Origin: Ferrovibrio terrae_B
GTDB lineage: Bacteria; Pseudomonadota; Alphaproteobacteria; Ferrovibrionales; Ferrovibrionaceae
Assembly: GCF_943371255.1 (NCBI RefSeq)
Contig: NZ_CALRUC010000138.1
Coordinates: forward strand, 1 to 10,386
Length of the DNA: 10,386 nt
Reading direction: 5' to 3'
In this document: in pieces, positions 6,118 to 10,386 of the stretch
Layout: each line of letters opens with the position of its first letter
Numbering within the stretch: position 1 is the stretch's first letter
The notes under the pieces: generated by a model
What the model saw: only the letters and a program-made list of their open reading frames with translations
The model's database searches: none
Told to the model about the DNA's origin: nothing
Position numbers and translations under genes: made by a program

Positions 6118-7368
6118 TTACGCCTTGCTGCCGGCAGCGCCGGGCTCGGTCTTGAGCACAGCCTCACTGATCGAGGCAGGCAGCTTCAGCGGCTTCTCGA
6201 ACCAGCCAACCAGCGGCATCAGGATCAGGAAATGCGCGAAGTAATACACCGTGCAGACCCGGCCGATCACCAGGGCCAGACCTTCCGGCGGCAGGCCGCC
6301 GGCATAGGTCAGGCCGATGCAGGCGATCAGGAAGACCCAGAACAACTGCTTGTAGATCGGACGGAACTTGGCCGACCGCACCTTGCTGGTGTCCAGCCAG
6401 GGCAGCAGGAACAGAATCAGGATGGCGCCGAACATCAGCAGCACGCCACCCAGCTTGTCGGGCACCGAACGCAGAATCGCGTAGAACGGCAGGAAGTACC
6501 ATTCCGGCACGATATGCGCCGGGGTCACCAGCGGGTTGGCCGGAATGTAGTTGTCCGGATGGCCCAGGAAGTTCGGCGCGTAGAACAGGAAGAAGCAGAA
6601 GAAGATCAGGAAGGCGCCGACGCCGACTGCATCCTTGATGGTGTAGTAGGGATGGAACGGGATGCGGTCCTGCGGGCCCTTGGTATCGATACCCAGCGGG
6701 TTGTTCGAGCCGTGCTGGTGCAGGGCGAGAATATGCAGGATGACAATGCCGACGATCACGAACGGCAGCAGGTAGTGCAGCGAGAAGAATCGGTTCAGCG
6801 TCGGGTTATCGACGGCGAAACCACCCCACAGCCAGGTCACGATCGGCTCGCCGACCACCGGAATGGCCGAGAACAGATTGGTGATCACGGTGGCGCCCCA
6901 GAAGCTCATCTGGCCCCAGGGCAGCACATAGCCCATGAATGCGGTCGCCATCATCAGCAGGAAGATGATCAGGCCGAGGAACCACAGGATTTCGCGCGGC
7001 GCCTTGTAGGAACCGAAATACAGGCCGCGGAAGATATGGATGTAGACCACGATGAAGAACATCGAGGCGCCGTTGGCATGCATGTAGCGCAGCAGCCAAC
7101 CGTAGTTGACGTCGCGCATGATGTGCTCGACCGCATCGAAGGCCATCGAGGTATGCGGGGTGTAGTGCATCACCAGCACGATGCCGGTGAGGATCTGGAT
7201 CACCAGGCAGAGGCCGGCCAGCGAGCCGAAATTCCACCAGTAGTTCAGGTTCTTTGGCGTCGGATACTGGCTACCGACCATATGATCGAGGGTGGAGAAG
7301 ACCGGCAGGCGGTACTCGATCCACTTGACGAGCGGGTTGCTCATGAAACCGGAATTATTGTCAGCCAT
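6118..7368 (-). CDS. petB: Cytochrome b of the bc1 complex
   Basis: A 416-residue integral membrane protein with about eight hydrophobic helices, the core quinol-oxidising subunit of complex III. The bis-histidine haem ligands fall at His97/His111 and His198/His212, the same numbers known for Rhodobacter cytochrome b. The Qo-site signatures are GYVLPWGQ (146-153, with PWG at 150-152) and PEWY (288-291). SFWGAT (155-160) is the region where Qo-inhibitor resistance changes map in other species. It is undivided, unlike the b6/subunit IV split of cyanobacteria. The ATG at 7368 is preceded by a TAAGGA ribosome site (plus 7378-7383), 18 nt after the Rieske gene stop. Confidence 0.97.
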   Translation of the reverse strand: MADNNSGFMSNPLVKWIEYRLPVFSTLDHMVGSQYPTPKNLNYWWNFGSLAGLCLVIQILTGIVLVMHYTPHTSMAFDAVEHIMRDVNYGWLLRYMHANGASMFFIVVYIHIFRGLYFGSYKAPREILWFLGLIIFLLMMATAFMGYVLPWGQMSFWGATVITNLFSAIPVVGEPIVTWLWGGFAVDNPTLNRFFSLHYLLPFVIVGIVILHILALHQHGSNNPLGIDTKGPQDRIPFHPYYTIKDAVGVGAFLIFFCFFLFYAPNFLGHPDNYIPANPLVTPAHIVPEWYFLPFYAILRSVPDKLGGVLLMFGAILILFLLPWLDTSKVRSAKFRPIYKQLFWVFLIACIGLTYAGGLPPEGLALVIGRVCTVYYFAHFLILMPLVGWFEKPLKLPASISEAVLKTEPGAAGSKA

Positions 7369-7386
7369 GGGTGCTGGTCCTTAGCC

Positions 7387-7920
7387 TTAGCCGATACGGA
7401 TGCGGGTATCGTTGAGGAAGGCGTATTCCGGAATCGGAAGATTCGCCGGCGCAGGGCCTTTGCGGATGCGGCCCGAGGTATCGTAGTGCGAACCGTGGCA
7501 AGGGCAGAACCAACCGCCAAACTCGCCCTGCTGGCCGAGCGGCACGCAGCCCAGATGGGTACACACGCCCATCATGACCAGCCATTCCGGCTTTTTCACG
7601 CGATCGGCATCCTTGGCCGGGTCCGGCAGGGCCGCCGCGTCATCCTTCTTCGCCTGCTCGATCTCGGCGGCGGTGCGGTGACGTACGAAGACCGGCTTGC
7701 CGCGCCACAGGATGGTGACGCTCTGGCCCGCAGCGATCTGACTCAGATCGACTTCGGTGCTCGACAGCGCCAGCACATCGGCCGACGGGTTCATCTGATG
7801 AATGAACGGCCATACCGCCGCCGCCGCTCCCACCGCGGCGAAGGCACCGGCGGAAACGACGATAAAGTCGCGCCGGGTCGGCTCGGTCGTACCGGCCGCT
7901 TGGGTCGCTGTCCCTGCCAT
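7387..7920 (-). CDS. petA: Ubiquinol-cytochrome c reductase iron-sulfur (Rieske) subunit
   Basis: A 177-residue Rieske protein. The N-terminus has a twin-arginine signal-anchor, TRRDF at 15-19 followed by a hydrophobic helix (about 20-40), so the folded cluster domain is exported by Tat and stays anchored. The cluster-binding boxes are CTHLGC (120-125) and CPCHGSHYD (139-147). Cys120, His122, Cys139 and His142 should bind the 2Fe-2S cluster, with Cys125-Cys141 as the stabilising disulfide. It accepts one electron from ubiquinol at the Qo site and passes it to cytochrome c1. A GAGG ribosome site lies 5 nt before the ATG. Two in-frame TAA codons, six bases apart, end the gene (plus 7387-7389 and 7381-7383). 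It is the first gene of petABC, divergent from trmL. Confidence 0.97.
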   Translation of the reverse strand: MAGTATQAAGTTEPTRRDFIVVSAGAFAAVGAAAAVWPFIHQMNPSADVLALSSTEVDLSQIAAGQSVTILWRGKPVFVRHRTAAEIEQAKKDDAAALPDPAKDADRVKKPEWLVMMGVCTHLGCVPLGQQGEFGGWFCPCHGSHYDTSGRIRKGPAPANLPIPEYAFLNDTRIRIG

Positions 7921-8120
7921 AGATCCCTCGAAGATAATAAGACTTGGAAACGTGTCGCGATATTTCTCACTATATGTTGGCGAAGTCCAGCACTTAGCCC
8001 GACGGATGCGACAGGTTGCCGCAGGGGTCTTGTCCTTGGAATCACCTCGGGAAACCGCGAAAAAAATGCCCCTCTTGCCCCCCGCCCCGGAACCCGATTC
8101 AGAACCCCCATTGGAAGGCC
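7921..8120. promoter_or_regulatory. Divergent intergenic region between petABC and trmL-hemF
   Basis: These 200 nt must hold promoters for both operons. On the minus strand a TATAGT (plus 7969-7974) lies about 50 nt ahead of the petA start and could be a -10 element, but no good -35 sits at the right spacing. On the plus strand I see no convincing promoter hexamers. The stretch from about 8060 to 8110 is strikingly C-rich. No FNR/CRP-type or other palindromic operator is recognisable. An open frame extends trmL upstream to 8016, but its predicted peptide is not trmL-like. Confidence 0.4.
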
Positions 8121-8606
8121 ATGCGGCTCGCGCTTTTTGAACCTGACATCCCGCCGAACCTGGGCACGATTCTGCGCCTGGGCGCCTGCCTGGAAACGCC
8201 GGTCCACGTGATCGAGCCCTGCGGATTCCCTTTCTCGGTGCAGACCGTGCGCCGCAGTGCCATGGACTATCTCGAACATGCCGAGATCCACCGGCACTTG
8301 AGCTGGGGGCATTTCCTGGCTGAACGGCCGGCCGGCCGCCTGGTGCTGATGACCACCCGGGCCGCCGTTCCCTATACGGAGTTCCGCTTCGCCCCCGATG
8401 ACATCCTGCTGTTCGGCCGTGAGAGCAAAGGCGCGCCGGATTATGTCCATGCCGCCGCCGATGCGCGGCTGCTGATCCCGATCCGACCTGGCCTGCGCTC
8501 GATCAATGTCGCCACCGCCGCCGCCATCGTCCTTGGCGAAGGCCTGCGACAATGCGATGCCTTCCCGCGCAGCGCCGTCACCGCACCGCCGCGCAACAAG
8601 GAGTAA
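8121..8606 (+). CDS. trmL: tRNA (cytidine(34)-2'-O)-methyltransferase
   Basis: A 161-residue minimal SPOUT methyltransferase of the TrmL (formerly YibK) type, close to the E. coli length of 157. Family landmarks are LFEPDIPPNLGTILRLGACL (5-24), LLFGRESKGAP (96-106, where E. coli has FGPET) and the knot motif IPIRPGLRSINVATAAAIVL (119-138), which binds S-adenosylmethionine. It should 2'-O-methylate the wobble nucleotide 34 of leucine tRNAs in the cytosol. The ATG at 8121 matches the conserved family start (MRLALFEPDIPPN), although the GGAAGG at 8113-8118 is unusually close. Its stop is 5 nt before hemF, and its last codons contain the hemF ribosome site, so the two genes are probably co-transcribed and coupled. 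Confidence 0.9.
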   Translation: MRLALFEPDIPPNLGTILRLGACLETPVHVIEPCGFPFSVQTVRRSAMDYLEHAEIHRHLSWGHFLAERPAGRLVLMTTRAAVPYTEFRFAPDDILLFGRESKGAPDYVHAAADARLLIPIRPGLRSINVATAAAIVLGEGLRQCDAFPRSAVTAPPRNKE

Positions 8607-8611
8607 AACCC

Positions 8612-9466
8612 ATGAGTGACTCCGTCATCACCCAACGCCAGGCACAGGCCAGACACTGGTTCGAATCGCTGCGCGACCGGATCTGCGCCGCTTTCGAGTC
8701 ACTGGAAGACGACCTGAACGGACCGTTGCGCGACCGTCCCGCCGGCCGTTTCGAACGCACGCCCTGGGAGCGGCCCGGCGGCGGCGGCGGCGTCATGAGC
8801 GTGATGCACGGCCGGGTGTTCGAGAAGGTCGGCGTGAATGTCTCAACCGTGCATGGCGAGTTCAGCGAGGACTTCCGCAAGCAGATTCCCGGCGCCGCGG
8901 CCGACGGCCGTTTCTGGGCCTCAGGCATCTCGCTGGTGGCCCATCTGCAGTCGCCCAAGGTGCCGGCGGTTCATATGAACACCCGCTTCATCGTCACCAG
9001 CAAGGCCTGGTTCGGCGGCGGTGCCGATCTGACCCCCATGGTTGCCGATGAAACCGACACTGCCGCCTTCCATGCCGCGCTGAAGGGCGCCTGCGATCGT
9101 TTCGATCCGGGCTACTACCCGCGTTTCAAGCAATGGTGCGATGAGTATTTCTACCTGCCGCATCGCAACGAGCCGCGCGGCGTCGGCGGTATCTTCTACG
9201 ATCAACTCGACAGCGGCGATTGGAAACGCGATTTCGAATTCACCAAAGCGGTCGGCGAATCGTTCCTCGAATCATATCCAAAAATCGCCCGCAAACACCT
9301 CGATGAGGCGTGGTCGGAGGCCGAAAGAGAGCATCAACTGGTCCGTCGCGGACGCTATGTTGAGTTCAATTTGCTCTATGATCGCGGCACAACTTTCGGT
9401 CTGAAAACCGGCGGCAACACCGAAGCGATTCTGATGTCGATGCCACCGAGCGTGAAATGGCCGTGA
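8612..9466 (+). CDS. hemF: Oxygen-dependent coproporphyrinogen III oxidase
   Basis: A 284-residue aerobic HemF that decarboxylates coproporphyrinogen III to protoporphyrinogen IX using O2, late in haem synthesis. Conserved blocks: PWERPGGGGGVMSVM (51-65), HMNTRFIVTSKAWFGGGADL (121-140), and KQWCDEYFYLPHRNEPRGVG (173-192, continuing GIFYD to 197), which fits the family signature almost exactly. EFNLLYDRGTTFGLKTGG follows at 251-268. The ATG at 8612 has an ideal AAGGAG (8598-8603), overlapping the end of trmL. The protein stops soon after the SMPP motif (276-279), so it lacks the extra C-terminal stretch of about 25 residues seen in enterobacterial HemF. I recall alphaproteobacterial homologues ending similarly, so this is probably natural. 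Base composition drops in the last quarter of the gene. It lies back-to-back with the haem-using petABC operon. Confidence 0.95.
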   Translation: MSDSVITQRQAQARHWFESLRDRICAAFESLEDDLNGPLRDRPAGRFERTPWERPGGGGGVMSVMHGRVFEKVGVNVSTVHGEFSEDFRKQIPGAAADGRFWASGISLVAHLQSPKVPAVHMNTRFIVTSKAWFGGGADLTPMVADETDTAAFHAALKGACDRFDPGYYPRFKQWCDEYFYLPHRNEPRGVGGIFYDQLDSGDWKRDFEFTKAVGESFLESYPKIARKHLDEAWSEAEREHQLVRRGRYVEFNLLYDRGTTFGLKTGGNTEAILMSMPPSVKWP

Positions 9467-9498
9467 TTAAAAAACACCAGATTTCATGCGGGTTTTTT
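9467..9498 (+). terminator. Possible hairpin after hemF
   Basis: Just after the hemF stop, AAAAAAC at 9469-9475 and CC at 9477-9478 can pair with GGGTTTTTT at 9490-9498, with one bulged A and an 11-nt loop. A competing small hairpin, CATGC (9485-9489) with GCATG (9499-9503), overlaps it. The T run is inside or just after the stem, so it could end the hemF transcript. The stem is AT-rich and weak. Confidence 0.35.
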
Positions 9499-9667
9499 GC
9501 ATGTCGCGTTTTTCTCAAGTCATCGCGCGCGTTTTACTTGAGCGATGCTTTTTCGTTCGTGCCGCGTGCATGATTCCGCTATCGGATTGGGAATGCGCTT
9601 AACCATTTTTTAAGCGCGCGCAAGATTTAGTGGTTAATACTGCAGCGTTGTGCTACAGATATACGTG
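9499..9667. other. Low-GC intergenic stretch before the microprotein gene
   Basis: About 170 nt of clearly lower GC than the surrounding genes, with several T runs (for example 9504-9513 and 9605-9612) and short alternating CG stretches (9524-9530, 9615-9620). No open frame with a ribosome site is evident. AT-rich sites such as TTAATA (9634-9639) and TACAGAT (9654-9660) could be -10 elements for the microprotein gene, but none has a convincing -35, so I do not call a promoter. Confidence 0.4.
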
Positions 9668-9711
9668 TTCGGGAAACATTTCCCGAAAACTTCGTTGCGG
9701 TGAAAACCGCA
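9668..9711 (+). promoter_or_regulatory. Two-hairpin 5' leader of the Lys/Ala microprotein gene
   Basis: Two clean hairpins stand in tandem. The first is TTCGGGAA (9668-9675) pairing with TTCCCGAA (9680-9687) over a 4-nt loop. The second is TGCGGT (9696-9701) pairing with ACCGCA (9706-9711) over a GAAA tetraloop of the stable GNRA class. They end 11 nt before a GGAGGAGA ribosome site. They may stabilise the mRNA 5' end or regulate translation; no known riboswitch or leader family is recognised. Confidence 0.5.
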
Positions 9712-9722
9712 CTCTAATCCAT

Positions 9723-9730
9723 GGAGGAGA
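9723..9730 (+). promoter_or_regulatory. Strong ribosome binding site that sets the microprotein start
   Basis: GGAGGAGA lies 5 nt before the ATG at 9736. An in-frame ATG at 9721 overlaps this site and would add only MEEKL, but it has no ribosome site of its own, so 9736 is preferred. This is among the strongest Shine-Dalgarno matches in the window. Confidence 0.8.
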
Positions 9731-9735
9731 AACTC

Positions 9736-9852
9736 ATGGCTGCGAAGAAAAAGGCCGCTAAGAAGAAGGTGGCGAAGAAGGCTGTGAAGGCTAAGAAGGC
9801 CCCGAAGGCCAAGAAGAAGGCTGCCAAGAAGAAGGCCGCCAAGAAGAAGTAA
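9736..9852 (+). CDS. Lys/Ala-rich histone H1-like microprotein (38 aa)
   Basis: A 38-residue open frame made of five residue types only: 21 Lys, 13 Ala, 2 Val, 1 Pro and the initiator Met. There is no acidic residue. It is built from AAKKK-like repeats resembling the C-terminal tails of histone H1 and bacterial H1-like nucleoid proteins, so binding to DNA or another polyanion is a reasonable inference. Twenty of the 21 Lys codons are AAG, and a GGAGGAGA ribosome site precedes the ATG, followed by a strong hairpin after the stop; together these argue for real expression. It has no globular domain, membrane segment or signal. Free-standing in a lower-GC intergenic region between hemF and the convergent CCA gene. 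Its composition matches the N-terminal tail of MtnP in this window. Function unknown beyond composition. Confidence 0.75.
   Translation: MAAKKKAAKKKVAKKAVKAKKAPKAKKKAAKKKAAKKK
9739..9849 (+). repeat. Degenerate 15-nt AAKKK-coding repeats
   Basis: Units coding AAKKK occur twice at the start (9739-9753 and 9754-9768) and twice at the end (9820-9834 and 9835-9849) of the microprotein gene, with looser variants between. They differ mainly in the third base of Ala codons. This looks like internal expansion and may vary in length between strains. Confidence 0.7.
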
Positions 9853-9874
9853 AGTTAGAGTTTTAGTATGTGGT

Positions 9875-9930
9875 CTTGAGCTCCACGTCGGCGACCGGGT
9901 TTACGGCGCCGACGTGGAGCTCAAGCTCTT
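9875..9930 (+). terminator. 19-bp perfect hairpin after the microprotein gene
   Basis: CTTGAGCTCCACGTCGGCG (9875-9893) is the exact reverse complement of 9907-9925. The 13-nt loop can form three further pairs (9895-9897 with 9904-9906) past one bulged A. The right arm is followed by CTCTTTT. It starts 22 nt after the microprotein stop and probably works as its terminator or a 3'-end stabiliser. The stem is longer than typical terminators and the T tract is short. Confidence 0.65.
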
Positions 9931-9933
9931 TTA

Positions 9934-9965
9934 GGGCTGTAGTAATTCCGCGCTGACTACAGTCC
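9934..9965. repeat. Second inverted repeat after the microprotein gene
   Basis: GGGCTGTAGT (9934-9943) pairs with ACTACAGTCC (9956-9965) over 10 bp with one G-U pair and a 12-nt loop. It begins 8 nt after the 19-bp hairpin. A smaller hairpin, CCTGC/GCAGG over TCAG (9970-9983), follows. Neither has a T tract in either orientation, so neither is a standard terminator for the convergent CCA gene. From about 9992 to 10020 the sequence is A-rich and featureless. Confidence 0.5.
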
Positions 9966-10026
9966 CATCCCTGCTCAGGCAGGCCGCGCCGAAATCAAAA
10001 CAAAATAAAATCAAACATTTAGCGTC

Positions 10027-10386
10027 TTAATCCTCGTCTTCCGGGGCCAGACGCACGCGATCGCCCAGGCGCTGTAGGCAAGCCTCGCGATTGGGGCGGA
10101 ATCCTTCATCCGCCCACCAGGATTCCAGTTCGTTGAGCAGGGCGCTGACCGTCGGCCCGGGTGCGAAACCGGCGGCCAGAATGTCGGCACCACGCAACGG
10201 AAAGACCGGACGCTGCCAGGTCGTGCTGGCTATGGACCGGGTGACGGCGCGCTCGCCATCGACCTGCTGACGGCTCGCCGCCAGCAGGATGCCATCGCGG
10301 CACCGTTCCGCCCCCAGGCGATAGAGCATCAGCCGGAACGCCGATTCGTCTTCCAGCATCGCAGCATCGATCGGCGGCAGCGATAG
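10027..10386 (-). CDS. CCA tRNA nucleotidyltransferase, C-terminal part (partial)
   Basis: The last 119 codons of a minus-strand gene whose start lies beyond the right edge; the frame stays open to base 10386. The helical segment PLRGADILAAGFAPGPTVSA, followed by ELESWWADEGFRPNREACLQ, matches the C-terminal body/tail region of alphaproteobacterial CCA-adding enzymes (poly(A) polymerase/PcnB family), which add or repair the 3' CCA of tRNAs. The catalytic head with its Asp residues is outside the window, so activity cannot be assessed. The protein ends in an acidic APEDED tail. It converges on the Lys/Ala microprotein gene. Confidence 0.75.
   Translation of the reverse strand, partial: LSLPPIDAAMLEDESAFRLMLYRLGAERCRDGILLAASRQQVDGERAVTRSIASTTWQRPVFPLRGADILAAGFAPGPTVSALLNELESWWADEGFRPNREACLQRLGDRVRLAPEDED

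Noticed and set aside
8016..8120. A 35-residue N-terminal extension of TrmL.
   Set aside because: The peptide is Pro/Cys/Lys-rich and unlike the family, whose members begin at the sequence coded from 8121.
5992..8211. A 739-codon open frame on the plus strand opposite petABC and its upstream region.
   Set aside because: It is antisense to three well-supported genes. Its translation is rich in Arg, His, Gln and Glu, as expected from the complement of GC-rich coding sequence, and shows no recognisable domain.
9380..9466. hemF looks C-terminally truncated compared with enterobacterial HemF.
   Set aside because: The catalytic core and the SMPP motif are complete, no frame downstream encodes the missing tail, and from memory alphaproteobacterial HemF proteins often end in this way. 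Alignment with close homologues would settle it.
9524..9620. Short alternating CG stretches considered as possible Z-DNA or methylation sites.
   Set aside because: They are only about 6-7 bases long and expected by chance in GC-rich DNA.

Overview
The window is GC-rich, densely coded chromosome from an alphaproteobacterium. A Rhodospirillales-like lineage is plausible but cannot be fixed from this stretch. The case rests on a three-gene cytochrome bc1 operon (Rieske, b, c1) with Rhodobacter-like haem-ligand numbering, an aerobic HemF, an alphaproteobacterial-type CCA enzyme C-terminus and high GC. Apart from the low-complexity Lys/Ala genes, everything is core metabolism. There are no rRNA or tRNA genes, CRISPR arrays, insertion sequences or prophage genes.

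Layout. (1) 15-2720, plus strand: ychF, two tandem MaoC-type hydratase genes and a dienelactone-hydrolase-family gene, with gaps of 8, 11 and 23 nt, probably one transcript. (2) 2728-5192, minus strand: mtnP, apt and a VOC/glyoxalase-like gene (transcribed in that order), gaps 20 and 18 nt. MtnP releases adenine from methylthioadenosine and Apt converts adenine to AMP, so the first two genes form an adenine-salvage pair. The VOC gene converges on the hydrolase gene with only 7 nt between stop codons. (3) A perfect 11-bp terminator hairpin at 5264-5290 separates this operon from petABC (7920 down to 5313, minus strand), encoding the Rieske protein, cytochrome b and cytochrome c1. (4) Divergently, from 8121, trmL (tRNA wobble-base 2'-O-methyltransferase) and hemF (coproporphyrinogen III oxidase) form a tight plus-strand pair. 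(5) 9467-10026 is lower in GC and structured. It holds a 38-residue Lys/Ala microprotein gene (9736-9852) with a two-hairpin leader, a strong Shine-Dalgarno and a 19-bp perfect hairpin after the stop. (6) 10027-10386, minus strand: the 3' end of a CCA tRNA nucleotidyltransferase gene running off the window.

The most unusual signals are the Lys/Ala-rich, histone-H1-like N-terminal tail on MtnP, the nearby free microprotein of almost the same composition, and the structured RNA flanking that microprotein. No complete undescribed multi-gene system is visible.
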